DNA from: Alphaproteobacteria bacterium
GTDB lineage: Bacteria; Pseudomonadota; Alphaproteobacteria; Micavibrionales; Micavibrionaceae
Length of the DNA stretch: 64,000 bases
Reading direction: 5' to 3'
Assembly: GCA_016125135.1 (NCBI GenBank)
Contig: WGMJ01000018.1
Span: 1-64,000 of the forward strand
Shown: in pieces, positions 1-10,412 of the stretch
Layout of the letters: each line of letters opens with the position of its first letter
How positions within the stretch are numbered: position 1 is the stretch's first letter
Translations under genes and position numbers: made by a program
The notes under the pieces: generated by a model
What the model saw: the letters and a program-made list of their open reading frames with translations, nothing else
What the model was told of the DNA's origin: nothing
Database searches by the model: none

Positions 1-71
1 AACGGCAGGACGCAAAAGATTGCTGTCCACCAGATCATGATAAAAACCATTATTGCTGTTAATACGCCCAT
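1..71 (-). CDS. DUF1467-like small membrane protein (N-terminal fragment)
   Basis: A reading frame begins at an ATG whose first base is 71 on the minus strand and runs off the window edge after 23 codons. It starts MGVLTAIMVFIMIWWTAIF, a hydrophobic helix with a WW pair. This matches the start of the short two-helix DUF1467 membrane proteins that often lie downstream of rnj in alphaproteobacteria (family knowledge). It follows rnj by 19 bases and is probably cotranscribed with it. Function is unknown. Only the first helix is visible, so the call leans on that motif and on context. Confidence 0.55.
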   Translation of the reverse strand, partial: MGVLTAIMVFIMIWWTAIFCVLP

Positions 72-90
72 GCTTTTATTCTAGCAAAAA

Positions 91-1761
91 TCATACCTGA
101 AGGATATGGACATTCACGAGCGGCTTGAACCCGAAAAGCCTTTGTAAATACTTGCGAATTTCCTTCCGTAGCTCTTCTTCCAGCCACGGCACGTCTTGCC
201 GCTCCTCGGCATCAATATCCATCATGATGTCGGAAATTTCTTCCTGAATGTCTTTTTGCAGGTTCATATCGCCGTCATATTCAGGGTCAACAAGCCCGAT
301 AATATCAATACGTGGGCGCGGCAGAAAATCACCACGCGCTGTCATGGCAAGAGAGATATGCACCGCTCCCGAATATTGCAGCTTCCGCCTTGCGCGTAAC
401 GCCTCATGGTCGGTTGCAATGACGCGGTTCGGTTCCACAGCCAAATGGCCTGTCTCAACTTCACCAACGAGTTCAGCGCCGTCTGGTGTAATACGAATAA
501 CAGAACCGTTTTTCGGGATAACAACATGTTTTACGCCACACTCGCGCGCGATATCGCCCTGCGCTTCCAAATGCATACGTTCACCATGCACAGGAATAAC
601 AGCCTTCGGCTTTGTAAAGCCGAACATATCACGCACTTCATCTGCATAAGGATGACCAGATGAGTGGATTTTATATTTTGTATCATCGGGCGTAATAATA
701 CGGACCTTTGAAGCTGCCAGCATATTTTTAACAGCGTTAATTTCTTTTTCATTGCCGGGGATCGCGCGGGCCGAGAATATAACTGTATCGCCTTTGCCTA
801 GTTTAATGCCTTCATAGTCACCGCGGGCAATACGCGCCAAGGCCGATTGCGGCTCACCTTGCGAGCCCGTAACCACCAGAACCGTTTTGTCAGCAGGTAA
901 GTATGAAAGATCATCCTCATCAATGAACTCTGGCATATTGCGCAAGTAACCTGTTTCGTAGGCGCAACCAATCATACGGTGAAGAGAACGGCCAATAACG
1001 CACACGCTTCTATTATCCTTCTGCGCGGCTTTCATAATGCTTTGAATACGCCCGATATTCGACGAGAACATGGTAATGGCAATACGCCCTTGCACTTCTG
1101 CAAAAAGCTTTTCAAGCCCTTCCTCAACTGCCTGCTCGGACGTGCCACGGCCTTGCACATTGGCGTTTGTTGAGTCCCCTATATAGGCCATAAGCCCTTG
1201 CTCGCCTGCTTTTACAAAAGGTGCTTTATCAAACGGTTTGCCGATAACAGGTGTGGCATCCATGTTCCAGTCGCCACTATGCAGAACCGTGTTGCCTTTT
1301 GGTGTTTCAATAAAATATGAAGCTGATTCAGGGATCGAGTGCGTCACAGGTACGGGGTGAATTTTGAACGGGCCGATAGAGAAAGTTTTGTAAGGCTCTA
1401 CCTCTATAATCTTGTAGCCTTTGCCGCTTTCTTTCTGGTCATTGAATTTATGGCGTAATACAGCTGCGGTAAAAGGCGTGCAATAAATAGGGCATTGTAA
1501 ATGTTTCCATAGATACGCGACTGCGCCGATATGGTCTTCATGCGCGTGAGTGATAATCATGCCTTTTAAATGCTGTTTACGTTCACGCAGGAAAGTCGGG
1601 TCAGGCAAAACAATATCGACGAGCGGCAAATTATGGTCAGCAAAACCGATGCCGCAATCAATTGCCAGCAAATCACCATTCCATGAATAAACGTTCAGAT
1701 TTGTTCCGAATTCTTCCGAGCCGCCAAGGGGAATAAAATAAAGCTGGTCTTGTTCAAACAT
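91..1761 (-). CDS. rnj: Ribonuclease J
   Basis: Cytoplasmic metallo-beta-lactamase/beta-CASP ribonuclease, with 5'-3' exonuclease and endonuclease activity in RNA decay and maturation. The 556 residues match the usual length. The metal motif HAHEDH is at residues 72-77. The later motifs HSGDWN, GSQGEP, SGHPY and PVHGE follow in the family order, and a C-terminal domain covers roughly residues 460-556. It lies one base downstream of birA and just upstream of a DUF1467 gene, a common alphaproteobacterial arrangement after nuoN. It is the distal part of the nuo transcription unit or has an internal promoter that I could not see. Confidence 0.95.
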   Translation of the reverse strand: MFEQDQLYFIPLGGSEEFGTNLNVYSWNGDLLAIDCGIGFADHNLPLVDIVLPDPTFLRERKQHLKGMIITHAHEDHIGAVAYLWKHLQCPIYCTPFTAAVLRHKFNDQKESGKGYKIIEVEPYKTFSIGPFKIHPVPVTHSIPESASYFIETPKGNTVLHSGDWNMDATPVIGKPFDKAPFVKAGEQGLMAYIGDSTNANVQGRGTSEQAVEEGLEKLFAEVQGRIAITMFSSNIGRIQSIMKAAQKDNRSVCVIGRSLHRMIGCAYETGYLRNMPEFIDEDDLSYLPADKTVLVVTGSQGEPQSALARIARGDYEGIKLGKGDTVIFSARAIPGNEKEINAVKNMLAASKVRIITPDDTKYKIHSSGHPYADEVRDMFGFTKPKAVIPVHGERMHLEAQGDIARECGVKHVVIPKNGSVIRITPDGAELVGEVETGHLAVEPNRVIATDHEALRARRKLQYSGAVHISLAMTARGDFLPRPRIDIIGLVDPEYDGDMNLQKDIQEEISDIMMDIDAEERQDVPWLEEELRKEIRKYLQRLFGFKPLVNVHILQV

Positions 1762-1762
1762 A

Positions 1763-2464
1763 TTACATACCGAATATCTCGCCCGAGGTAATTAATTTTT
1801 CTGCGCCATCGGGCAGGCGCAGGGCCAAAGCCCCTTGTTCATTAATATTGGTGAATATGCCTTCTATCGTGCTCTCAGGCAAGCGCACCTTGATATTTTG
1901 GCCCAGAAAAGCTGCATATTGCAGCCAGCGCGTACGCACAGTTGCAAAACCTTCTTTGCGTAGTATGGCAATATTGTTGCCAAGCGCGGTATAGAGAACG
2001 CGCTGAACAGATGTAAAACCAAGCGTCTCTGATGTTACATCCTGCAGCCCGATACCTGCTTCAGGCGGACTTGCAATATTCAGCCCGATACCAACAATAA
2101 TATTTTCATCATGCGCTTCAAGCAAAATACCGGCAATTTTCTTACCGTTCACCAATACATCATTGGGCCACTTTATCTGGATAAATTCTGCCGCTGGCCC
2201 CAGCTCTTTTACTGTATCAAAAACAGCAAGGCTGAGGGCAAAACCGTACTGACCCCAATCCGTTTTTGGCTCACGGGGCTTCAGCAAAAACGATGTATAA
2301 AGATTACCCGTTTCAGAAACCCATTTATTGCCGAAGCGGCCCCGCCCTTTTGTCTGGCGTGCGGCTGACACACTATAACCTTCTACAGCGTCTGGTTTTG
2401 CACGGACAAGATCCTGCGTGCTTTCAACTTCTTCATGGAATTCGAATTGCCAGCTAATCGGCAT
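1763..2464 (-). CDS. birA: Biotin--[acetyl-CoA-carboxylase] ligase
   Basis: Joins biotin through biotinyl-AMP to the carrier lysine of biotin enzymes such as acetyl-CoA carboxylase. The biotin loop GRGRFG is at residues 40-45. The catalytic segment KWPND begins at 98 and KKIAG lies at 108-112. A short C-terminal SH3-like part ends the protein. At 233 residues it lacks the N-terminal helix-turn-helix of E. coli BirA, so it is a group I ligase with no repressor function. Its ATG shares a base with the nuoN stop (TAATG), which implies translational coupling. Confidence 0.93.
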   Translation of the reverse strand: MPISWQFEFHEEVESTQDLVRAKPDAVEGYSVSAARQTKGRGRFGNKWVSETGNLYTSFLLKPREPKTDWGQYGFALSLAVFDTVKELGPAAEFIQIKWPNDVLVNGKKIAGILLEAHDENIIVGIGLNIASPPEAGIGLQDVTSETLGFTSVQRVLYTALGNNIAILRKEGFATVRTRWLQYAAFLGQNIKVRLPESTIEGIFTNINEQGALALRLPDGAEKLITSGEIFGM

Positions 2465-3921
2465 TAACGGGCCGGAAGTGCCAGCGCATCACGCGCGAAA
2501 ATAAAGATATGATCAGGCGCGAATACAAACCCTGCAATAACCGCAAGTGTAACTACCAGTACAAAGCAGGCCGAAAGCGAGCGCAATATTGCTACATGGT
2601 TTTCTGCCGTTTCAAAATACATGACCTTGATAATACGCAGGTAATAATAAGCCGCTACAACGGAAGTCAGTACACCGAAAATCGCCAAAGCAATATGGCC
2701 GGATGCAACAGCTGCATTGAACACCACCATTTTACCAAAGAACCCGGCGAGCGGAGGAATACCGGCAATCGAGAATAGAACCAGCGTAATAGCAAGAGCA
2801 AAAACAGGGTAGCGTTTGCCCAGCCCTGCGAAATCCTCAATTTTTTCAATAATGACACCGTCTTTATAAAGCTGGAGGATCACCGCAAACAAACCTGCCG
2901 TCATCACCATATAAAGCAGCATATAAACAAGCGTGGCCGACATACCGGCTTGCGTACCTGCGATAATACCAAGCAGCGCATAACCCATATTACCGATAGA
3001 GCTATAGGCCAGCAGGCGTTTGATATTTGTTTGCACAACCCCCGCAACCGCGCCCACCAGCATGGAAGCACCGGCAAGGAAGATAAGGATTTGTTGCCAT
3101 TCGGAAACGGCTAGTGCCAGCGGCTCGGAAACAAGACGCATGATCAGGATAATCGCTGCAATTTTAGGCACCATGGCAAAAATAGCGGTAATGGTTGTTG
3201 GCGCACCTTCGTACACATCAGGTGTCCACATATGGAACGGCACCGCGGATATTTTGAACGCAAGACCCGCCAGTACAAAAACCAGCGCCAGTGTGAGCGC
3301 AATATCCTGTACCGGATTTTTCGCAAGGAACATCTCGATATATTCATAATCGGTAGAGCCTGCAATACCGTAAAGCAATGAAATACCAAAGAGCAGCAAG
3401 CCAGATGATAACGCGCCCAGCACGAAATATTTCAAGCCCGCTTCTGCGGCACGAACATTGTCACGGCGGATTGCAGCAAGCACATACAAGCATAATGACT
3501 GCAACTCAAGCCCGACATAAAGCCCCAGCAAGTTTGAAGCCGAGATCATCAGCATCATGCCCGTACCAGCCAGTAAAAGCAGCACAGGTACTTCAAAACG
3601 GGCAAAGCCTTCATGCTCGGCTGATTTGTTCATCAGAAGCAGTGAAAACAATATACCGGTAATCACCAGCAACTTGCCTGACTGCGTCAGGTTATTGATT
3701 GTCAGGAAGCCATTGAAAAGCTCCTGCGGGTTCACCCCGATACTCTTGATACAAAAATAGGCAGTTGCCGCAACCAGCAAAACAGAAAGCGAAAGAACAA
3801 AACGATAGGCTTTCGGCTCTTTCATAAAAACGCCGATAACAAGCAGCAACATGGCGCCGCAAGCCATCAGCAGCTCGGGCCAGATAAAACCTAATTCATA
3901 TTGGTGGAAAACAGGGGTCAT
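2464..3921 (-). CDS. nuoN: NADH-quinone oxidoreductase subunit N
   Basis: Antiporter-like membrane subunit of respiratory complex I, one of the three proton channels (L, M, N). At 485 residues with about 14 hydrophobic segments it has the usual size. The Proton_antipo_M core is visible, including [20 protein letters not shown] with its conserved lysine, and a [14 protein letters not shown] segment. The start ATG overlaps the nuoM stop in an ATGA arrangement, so the two are translationally coupled. It is the last nuo gene; birA follows directly. Confidence 0.96.
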   Translation of the reverse strand: MTPVFHQYELGFIWPELLMACGAMLLLVIGVFMKEPKAYRFVLSLSVLLVAATAYFCIKSIGVNPQELFNGFLTINNLTQSGKLLVITGILFSLLLMNKSAEHEGFARFEVPVLLLLAGTGMMLMISASNLLGLYVGLELQSLCLYVLAAIRRDNVRAAEAGLKYFVLGALSSGLLLFGISLLYGIAGSTDYEYIEMFLAKNPVQDIALTLALVFVLAGLAFKISAVPFHMWTPDVYEGAPTTITAIFAMVPKIAAIILIMRLVSEPLALAVSEWQQILIFLAGASMLVGAVAGVVQTNIKRLLAYSSIGNMGYALLGIIAGTQAGMSATLVYMLLYMVMTAGLFAVILQLYKDGVIIEKIEDFAGLGKRYPVFALAITLVLFSIAGIPPLAGFFGKMVVFNAAVASGHIALAIFGVLTSVVAAYYYLRIIKVMYFETAENHVAILRSLSACFVLVVTLAVIAGFVFAPDHIFIFARDALALPAR

Positions 3922-5438
3922 CTTTCTTTTATGTCTCCTTCAACACCAGCGAGCGATGGCCGCTGCGGGATCAGGTTTTGGCCGGCAGTCACCTGCGTTG
4001 TCAGTTTTTGCAAGGTTGGCTCTACACGCTCCATAACATAAGCAGGCGAAACGCCGAGCCAGAAGACAAGAATGAGAAGCGGCAGGAAAATAAAAATTTC
4101 AAGTTTGTTTGCATCTTTCATGGCGGCCGCATCGGCATGTTTTTGTTCACCGAATACAACAATGCGGTAAAGCCGGAGCATATAAGCCGCCCCCAACACA
4201 ACACCGATGGCTGCAAGGAATGCAACCCATGTATTGGCTTTGAATGCACCGAGTAGCGACAGGAATTCACCCACAAAACCTGATGTACCAGGCAAGCCTA
4301 CAGAACCCAACATAAAGATCATGAACAAGGTTGCGTAAACAGGCATGTTTTTCGCAAGGCCGCCATAGCGGTCAAGATCACGCGTATGTAAGCGGTCATA
4401 CACAACGCCCACACAAAGGAACAATGCACCGGAGATAAAGCCGTGGCTGATCATCTGGAAGAGTGCACCGGAAATACCTTCGATATTGAATGTGAAAATA
4501 CCCATCGTCACAAAACCCATATGCGCAACGGATGAATAGGCAATCAGCTTCTTCATGTCTGTCTGCACAAGCGCAACCAGCGATGTATAAATGATGGCAA
4601 TAATGCTCAGCGCAAATACAAGTGGTGCAAAATATTCGGAGGCTTCGGGAAACATGGGGAGCGAGAACCGCAAGAAACCATAGCCCCCCATTTTCAGCAA
4701 AATACCCGCCAGAATAACCGAGCCAGCTGTTGGCGCTTCCACGTGCGCATCAGGCAACCATGTATGCACCGGCCACATTGGCATTTTGACAGCAAAGCTT
4801 GCGAAGAAAGCAAGCCAGAGCCAGATCTGCACTTCACGCGGGAACGGGGTGGCGATGAGTGACGGGATATCGGTCGTCCCTGCTTTACCATACATATAAA
4901 GTAGTGCAATCAGCATCAGCACAGAGCCAAGCAAAGTATAGAGGAAGAACTTGAAGGCCGAATAAACGCGGCGCTTGCCACCCCAGATACCAATAATAAG
5001 GAACATCGGGATAAGAACACCTTCAAAGAAGACGTAGAACAACATGGCATCAAGCGCCACGAAAGAACCAATCATGAATGTTTCGAGCGCGAGGAAGGCG
5101 ATCATATATTCCTTCACCTGCATATAAATACTGTTCCATGAGGCAAGTATACAAAGCGGAACCAGAAGCGCTGACAGCACAACAAAGAAAATAGAGATGC
5201 CATCAACACCAAGATGGTAGCTGATATTCAGGCTTGGCAACCATTTGAAATTCTCGACAAACTGGAAGTCGGCATCACCCTTGTCAAAACCCAGCAGCAA
5301 ATAAACAGACAACCCGAATACAAGCGTGGAAACGAACAGGGCTAACTGGCGTGACGCAGAGGGCCGCACAAATAACAGCGCAATTGCACCAATGAGCGGC
5401 AGGAACGTAATAAGCGAGAGTAACGGGAAGCCTTCCAT
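3918..5438 (-). CDS. nuoM: NADH-quinone oxidoreductase subunit M
   Basis: Second antiporter-like subunit of complex I, in the distal membrane arm. I start it at the ATG at 5438, giving 506 residues beginning [16 protein letters not shown] strong GGAGG lies ten bases upstream at 5449-5453, inside the end of nuoL. A frame continues 13 codons further up but has no better start. The core motif [20 protein letters not shown] and the [14 protein letters not shown] segment are intact. It lies one base after the nuoL stop and overlaps nuoN by four bases. Confidence 0.96.
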   Translation of the reverse strand: MEGFPLLSLITFLPLIGAIALLFVRPSASRQLALFVSTLVFGLSVYLLLGFDKGDADFQFVENFKWLPSLNISYHLGVDGISIFFVVLSALLVPLCILASWNSIYMQVKEYMIAFLALETFMIGSFVALDAMLFYVFFEGVLIPMFLIIGIWGGKRRVYSAFKFFLYTLLGSVLMLIALLYMYGKAGTTDIPSLIATPFPREVQIWLWLAFFASFAVKMPMWPVHTWLPDAHVEAPTAGSVILAGILLKMGGYGFLRFSLPMFPEASEYFAPLVFALSIIAIIYTSLVALVQTDMKKLIAYSSVAHMGFVTMGIFTFNIEGISGALFQMISHGFISGALFLCVGVVYDRLHTRDLDRYGGLAKNMPVYATLFMIFMLGSVGLPGTSGFVGEFLSLLGAFKANTWVAFLAAIGVVLGAAYMLRLYRIVVFGEQKHADAAAMKDANKLEIFIFLPLLILVFWLGVSPAYVMERVEPTLQKLTTQVTAGQNLIPQRPSLAGVEGDIKER

Positions 5439-5439
5439 G

Positions 5440-7533
5440 TTATGCCTGCCTCCAGTAAATCCAGCTAATAAGAACAATAACGCCGATAATCATAACGAAT
5501 GCGTATTGATAAACGAAACCTGACTGGAACCGGCTGAGGACTCCCGCAGCATCTTTTGTTCTTGCAGAAATACCGTCTGGCCCAAGCCCGTCAATCGTTG
5601 CCTGATCACCTTTTTGCCAGAAGAACTTGCCCAGCCAGAAAGATGTTTTGACAAAGAGCACGTCATACAACTCGTCGAAATACCATTTGCGGAAGAAGAA
5701 ATTATGGATCGGTGCAAAAATACGCACACATAGTGCAGGCAGTTGCGGCAACCACATAAAGAAAACATACGCAAGGAAGATCCCCGCGGCACCCATGATA
5801 ATAGGCAAAACCTTGACCCATTTCGGTACATTGTGCGCAGCTGCAACAGTATCGTTCTCGGGCAGAATGTGCAGACTGTTGCCAAAGAAGCGGTCACGCG
5901 TCATTTCTTTATGGTGCGCATCTTTCGATGCTGAAGCAACGTCACCATGATGTTCCGTTGTTGAAATTTCATGTTGGCCAGCAGGCGCATGATGCGGTGT
6001 TCCGGCGAAAGCATTATAAAGCCATGCACCCGAGAACAAAGCGCCGATTGCCAGCACAACAAGCGGCAATAGCATAACCGGCGGAGATTCATGCGGCTCG
6101 TGATGCCCGTGGTCATGATGGTGGTCATCATTGGCGTGGTGCGTGTGTGCATGATGATGATCGTCATGTGCATGTTGCCAGCGTGGTGCGCCGTGGAATG
6201 TCATGATAATCAGGCGCCATGAATAGAAGGCTGTTAGCAGGGCTGCCACAATGCCGATCCAGAATGCAAAGTTACCAAACCATGTATGGTCGGCAAAAGC
6301 TGACTCGATAATAAGATCTTTTGAATAGTAGCCCGCGAAGAACGGCACACCGGCAAGCGCTAAACTGCCGATCCACATCAGCACATACGTCACCGGAATT
6401 TTATTCCAGATGCCGCCCATTTTGCGCATGTCCTGCTCGTGATGCATTGCGTGGATAACAGACCCAGCCCCAAGGAATAAAAGCGCTTTGAAAAACGCGT
6501 GTGTTACAAGGTGAAACATAGCAGCAGAGTAAGCTGATACACCAAGTGCAAAGAACATATAGCCAAGTTGCGACATTGTTGAGTAAGCAATCACGCGCTT
6601 GATATCAAATTGCGTCATACCGATTGTCGCCGCCACAATAGCTGTAAGCGCCCCCACAACTGTCACAACCATGAGCGCATCGGGCGCGTATTCGAAAACA
6701 GGCGAAAAACGTGCGACAAGGAACACGCCAGCAGTCACCATGGTTGCAGCATGGATAAGGGCAGAAACCGGCGTCGGGCCTTCCATCGCGTCAGGCAGCC
6801 ATGTATGCAACCCAAGCTGGGCCGATTTACCAACCGCACCCACAAACAAAAGCAAACAAACAAGTGTAAGCGCATGCACATCATAACCAAGGAAATTGAA
6901 AACGGCTGTGGCTTTGGCTGGGGCTTGCGAGAAAATCGCATCGAACTGGATACTGCCGAACAAAATGAAACAGGCAATAATGCCAAGCGATAAGCCAAAA
7001 TCACCTACACGGTTAACAATGAATGCTTTGACAGCGGCGGCGTTTGCCGAATTTTTCTCGAACCAGAAACCGATAAGCAGATAAGAAGCCAAACCCACCC
7101 CTTCCCAACCGAAGAAGAGCTGCAGCAAATTGTCAGCCGTTACCAGCATCAACATGGCAAAAGTAAAAAGGCTGAGATACGCCATAAATCGCCCTTTGGA
7201 TGGGTCTTCACTCATATAGCCGACGGAATAAACATGCACGCAGGATGAAACGATTGTAATGACGTTCATCATAACAATTGAAAGACTATCGAGCCGCAAT
7301 GCCCATGACACGTCGAAATTGCCGATCTTGATCCATTGCAAAACAGGGAGAGTGCGTGGTTCGAACTCACCGAGGCTTAAATCGAGAAACAGCCGCATGG
7401 AAGCAATAGCCGCCAGAATAACACCAAAACATGTAATCAGCTGGCAGCCACGATACCCAATAATGCGGCCGAACAAACCTGCAATCAGGAAGGCAACGAA
7501 AGGAGCAAAAACGGCGGCGTAATCAAGAAACAT
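5440..7533 (-). CDS. nuoL: NADH-quinone oxidoreductase subunit L with a histidine-rich loop
   Basis: Largest antiporter-like subunit of complex I (697 residues), including the long lateral helix region at the C-terminus. Core motifs such as [20 protein letters not shown] and [14 protein letters not shown] are present. Odd feature: residues about 451-482 form a loop made mostly of His, Asp and Ala, with about 16 His in roughly 32 residues, followed by HEPHESPP. This interrupts the segment between late membrane helices. The rest is a standard NuoL. It lies between nuoK and nuoM in the operon. Confidence 0.96.
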   Translation of the reverse strand: MFLDYAAVFAPFVAFLIAGLFGRIIGYRGCQLITCFGVILAAIASMRLFLDLSLGEFEPRTLPVLQWIKIGNFDVSWALRLDSLSIVMMNVITIVSSCVHVYSVGYMSEDPSKGRFMAYLSLFTFAMLMLVTADNLLQLFFGWEGVGLASYLLIGFWFEKNSANAAAVKAFIVNRVGDFGLSLGIIACFILFGSIQFDAIFSQAPAKATAVFNFLGYDVHALTLVCLLLFVGAVGKSAQLGLHTWLPDAMEGPTPVSALIHAATMVTAGVFLVARFSPVFEYAPDALMVVTVVGALTAIVAATIGMTQFDIKRVIAYSTMSQLGYMFFALGVSAYSAAMFHLVTHAFFKALLFLGAGSVIHAMHHEQDMRKMGGIWNKIPVTYVLMWIGSLALAGVPFFAGYYSKDLIIESAFADHTWFGNFAFWIGIVAALLTAFYSWRLIIMTFHGAPRWQHAHDDHHHAHTHHANDDHHHDHGHHEPHESPPVMLLPLVVLAIGALFSGAWLYNAFAGTPHHAPAGQHEISTTEHHGDVASASKDAHHKEMTRDRFFGNSLHILPENDTVAAAHNVPKWVKVLPIIMGAAGIFLAYVFFMWLPQLPALCVRIFAPIHNFFFRKWYFDELYDVLFVKTSFWLGKFFWQKGDQATIDGLGPDGISARTKDAAGVLSRFQSGFVYQYAFVMIIGVIVLISWIYWRQA

Positions 7534-7546
7534 ACTTTACCCTCAT

Positions 7547-7855
7547 CTACCCCTTCAGCTCCGAAATATCTTCAACGGCAATCGAGCCCTTATTCCGGAA
7601 GAAGACAACAAGAATGGCAAGACCAATTGCAGCTTCAGCGGCAGCAACGGTAAGAATAAACAATGTAAATACCTGCCCGTTGATATCATTGAGCCATGTC
7701 GAAAAAGCAACAAAGTTAATATTCACAGCAAGCAACATCAGCTCGACCGACATAAGAATAACAATCACGTTTTTGCGGTTCAAAAAGATACCGAAAACAC
7801 CCATCGTAAACAGGATGCCGGCAAGAATAAGATAATGGGAGAGTGCTATTTCCAT
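7547..7855 (-). CDS. nuoK: NADH-quinone oxidoreductase subunit K
   Basis: Small three-helix complex I membrane subunit (102 residues, usual length) related to MnhC/MrpC. The two membrane glutamates essential in the family are visible at about residues 38 ([11 protein letters not shown]) and 74 ([10 protein letters not shown]). Its start codon overlaps the end of nuoJ by one base, and nuoL begins 13 bases after its stop. It acts in proton transfer at the junction between the membrane arm and NuoJ/N. Confidence 0.95.
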   Translation of the reverse strand: MEIALSHYLILAGILFTMGVFGIFLNRKNVIVILMSVELMLLAVNINFVAFSTWLNDINGQVFTLFILTVAAAEAAIGLAILVVFFRNKGSIAVEDISELKG

Positions 7856-8451
7856 CAGCCAATCCCTTTGCCTGTTGGTATTTTTTCAATGCTGATAACA
7901 TCGGCCTGCTTGCGCGATACTTGCTGGGCAATTTTCTGGCGGCGCACACCTTCACGCTGGCGGAAGGTCAGTACAATCGCGCCAATCATAGCGACAAGCA
8001 GCACAAGGCCGGAAACCTGAAACGGCAACACGTAATCTGTATACAGCACCTGCCCCAAATGCACTGTGTTTGTTACATTTGCCATTGGCAAAGCTTCAAC
8101 TGGCGGCTTGGCTGGCCATGCCATGTAAAGCGTGACGAGTTCGGCAAGCATCAAACCGCCAATCAGAATACCGAGTGGTACATATTGCATAGCGCCTTTG
8201 CGCAAATCGGCAAAGCTGATATCGAGCATCATCACAACGAACAGGAACAACACGGCAACAGCACCGACATAAACAATCACCAAAATCATGGCGATAAACT
8301 CGGCACCCAATAAAACAAACAAACCGGCAGCATTAAAGAATGCGAGAATAAGAAAGAGAACAGAGTGCACAGGGTTACGCGCCGTGATTACGCACAGCGC
8401 ACTGAGCAGAAGCACAGCAGAGAAGAAATAAAAGGCGATTGCAGTAATCAT
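7855..8451 (-). CDS. nuoJ: NADH-quinone oxidoreductase subunit J
   Basis: Complex I membrane subunit of 198 residues with five predicted helices. The family signature around [14 protein letters not shown] and the preceding [13 protein letters not shown] stretch, which contains the pi-bulge helix region, is clear. The C-terminus is basic and cytoplasmic. It abuts nuoK. It is separated from nuoI by about 470 bases that contain one unknown small gene, which departs from the usual direct I-J junction. Confidence 0.95.
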   Translation of the reverse strand: MITAIAFYFFSAVLLLSALCVITARNPVHSVLFLILAFFNAAGLFVLLGAEFIAMILVIVYVGAVAVLFLFVVMMLDISFADLRKGAMQYVPLGILIGGLMLAELVTLYMAWPAKPPVEALPMANVTNTVHLGQVLYTDYVLPFQVSGLVLLVAMIGAIVLTFRQREGVRRQKIAQQVSRKQADVISIEKIPTGKGIG

Positions 8452-8557
8452 AGAGACACGTGAATCAGATAAACAAAATACGTAATTTGTTCTATAACTT
8501 TAAGGGGTTAACCGCAAGGGCAATGGGACATAACTGATGGTATTATCAGCGTGAATA

Positions 8558-8836
8558 TCACCAGAATTTGAAGGCATTGTATATGTAGCTGCGCACGCCA
8601 GGTGAAACCGCAGAAGCAGCTAAAATAGCGCCAACCACCATACCTGTCGTTGTATTGGCGTAAGGATCTGTGCCATCGGGCGCTGTTACGATTGCTGTAT
8701 GATATCCTACATAAAGGCCACCAATGGCAGGTACGCCTTTTTTAACCACTTGCTCGAAGGCGCGGCCAAGAAAGCTCAGTACCGAGCTCTCCTTTTTAAA
8801 TACGCGCGAAAGACCTTTTTGACGTCCTCTCACCAA
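8558..8836 (-). CDS. Small hypothetical membrane protein inserted between nuoI and nuoJ
   Basis: I do not recognise this 92-residue protein. The first 30 residues are basic (MVRGRQKGLSRVFKKESS). Two hydrophobic segments follow: about residues 34-50 (GVPAIGGLYVGYHTAIV) and 63-80 (TTGMVVGAILAASAVSP). The start is TTG at 8836 or GTG at 8833; an AGGGA-like ribosome site fits TTG slightly better. It lies on the nuo coding strand between nuoI and nuoJ, so it is probably cotranscribed and possibly a lineage-specific inner-membrane accessory. That role is inferred from position only. Confidence 0.55.
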   Translation of the reverse strand: MVRGRQKGLSRVFKKESSVLSFLGRAFEQVVKKGVPAIGGLYVGYHTAIVTAPDGTDPYANTTTGMVVGAILAASAVSPGVRSYIYNAFKFW

Positions 8837-8919
8837 GCTGAACTTCCCTGTTCGTGTTTTTTAGCTTTTTCTTGTTTCTATGCTCTTATGGCATATTTTC
8901 GATAACGATTCAAAGGAGA

Positions 8920-9408
8920 TTAACGGTATGGGGCCTCTTTTACAAGGTTTGCCGCTATCTGGGCTTCCCATTTATCCCCGTTTTCAAGCAATTTTGCTTT
9001 GTCATAATATAATTCTTCGCGGGTTTCCGTGGCATACTCGAAATTCGGCCCCTCGACAATGGCATCCACCGGGCAAGCCTCTTGGCACAAACCACAGTAA
9101 ATGCATTTGGTCATATCAATATCGTAACGTGTTGTGCGGCGGCTGCCATCTTCGCGTGGTTCGGCTTCAATAGTAATGGCTTGCGCAGGGCAAACAGCTT
9201 CACACAACTTACAGGCAATACAACGTTCTTCACCATTCGCATAACGGCGCAGAGCATGTTCACCACGAAAGCGCGGAGAGAGAGGCCCCTTCTCATGCGG
9301 GTAATTGATTGTTACGCGCGGCACGAAGAAGAAATATTTCAGCGTCAGCCACATCCCTTTCAGAATTTCGACAAGAAGAAAACTACGTGCGGCAAAAAAT
9401 AAATTCAT
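8920..9408 (-). CDS. nuoI: NADH-quinone oxidoreductase subunit I
   Basis: Peripheral-arm subunit carrying the N6a and N6b [4Fe-4S] clusters that pass electrons to NuoB. The two ferredoxin motifs are [12 protein letters not shown] (Cys 63, 66, 69, 73) and [12 protein letters not shown] (Cys 102, 105, 108, 112). I start at the ATG at 9408, giving 162 residues, the usual length. This ATG overlaps the nuoH stop as ATGA. A longer frame 15 codons upstream would extend into nuoH and is unlikely. Confidence 0.96.
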   Translation of the reverse strand: MNLFFAARSFLLVEILKGMWLTLKYFFFVPRVTINYPHEKGPLSPRFRGEHALRRYANGEERCIACKLCEAVCPAQAITIEAEPREDGSRRTTRYDIDMTKCIYCGLCQEACPVDAIVEGPNFEYATETREELYYDKAKLLENGDKWEAQIAANLVKEAPYR

Positions 9409-10412
9409 ATACGCCCCATATATAGCAGTGTGCCTGCAATAACGACAACCCATATCAAGCTGAGCGGCAAGAAGATTTTCCAGCCCAAACGCATCAACTG
9501 GTCATAGCGGTAGCGCGGGAATGTTGCACGTGTCCATAAGAAGAAGAAAAGAACAGCACAAACTTTTAAAACAAACCAGATAATGCCGGGAACAAACGCC
9601 AGCGCCTGAATTTCAAACGGTGGCAACCACCCGCCCAAAAACAGAATTGTTGCCATGGCTGACATCAAAATCATATTCGCGTATTCACCAAGGAAGAACA
9701 TGGCATAAGCAAAAGCGGAATATTCAACCATAAAGCCGCCTGAAAGTTCTGACTCACCTTCGGGCAAGTCAAACGGTGCGCGGTTTGTTTCGGCAAGAAT
9801 AGACACAAGGAAAACGACCAACATAGGCAACAGTAGAATTTGCAACCATACAGGGCGTTCGGCCGTTACAATTTCGCTGAGGTTCATTGTGCCTGTAGCA
9901 AGGATCACGCAAACAATAACCAAACCCATAGATACTTCATAAGAAACCATTTGCGATGCAGAGCGCATACCACCCAAGAACGCATAGCGGGAGTTGGAAG
10001 CCCAGCCCGCCATAATAACGCCGTAAACACCCATTGATGAAATGGCAAACAGGTACAGCACACCAACATTAATATCGGCAATCACAATTTTTGCACTCAC
10101 CGGAATAACGGCCCACGCTACCAGCGCCAGCGAGAAAAGCAGCATTGGTGCAAGAAAGAAAACAGGCTTGTTGGCTTGGGAAGGAATAATTGTTTCTTTT
10201 GACAGTAGCTTTATACCATCAGCAATTGGCTGCAACAAACCAAACGGGCCCACTGTAGTCGGGCCTTGGCGGCGCTGCATAGCGCCCTGCACTTTACGCT
10301 CGGCATATGTAAGGTATGCCACTGAAAAAATAACCGCGCCAATGGTAATGACAATTTGCAAAACCATAAACAGAAAAGGCATACCGTAATCGTTCCAGAA
10401 ATCAGGCGTCAC
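9405..10412 (-). CDS. nuoH: NADH-quinone oxidoreductase subunit H
   Basis: Complex I membrane subunit that forms the quinone-entry chamber (335 residues, eight helices, usual length). Signature motifs are [15 protein letters not shown] near the N-terminus and [20 protein letters not shown] in the middle. The acidic funnel residues lie in these segments. It overlaps the nuoG stop by four bases and the nuoI start by four bases, so it is tightly coupled in the operon. Confidence 0.96.
   Translation of the reverse strand: MTPDFWNDYGMPFLFMVLQIVITIGAVIFSVAYLTYAERKVQGAMQRRQGPTTVGPFGLLQPIADGIKLLSKETIIPSQANKPVFFLAPMLLFSLALVAWAVIPVSAKIVIADINVGVLYLFAISSMGVYGVIMAGWASNSRYAFLGGMRSASQMVSYEVSMGLVIVCVILATGTMNLSEIVTAERPVWLQILLLPMLVVFLVSILAETNRAPFDLPEGESELSGGFMVEYSAFAYAMFFLGEYANMILMSAMATILFLGGWLPPFEIQALAFVPGIIWFVLKVCAVLFFFLWTRATFPRYRYDQLMRLGWKIFLPLSLIWVVVIAGTLLYMGRI

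Noticed and set aside
5440-5897. Alternative reading frames inside nuoL with long lengths
   Set aside because: They run antisense or out of frame to a strongly conserved gene and have no family features.
6086-6180. Low-complexity CAT/GAT tract taken as a possible repeat array
   Set aside because: It is in frame within nuoL and encodes the His-rich loop; units are not regular.
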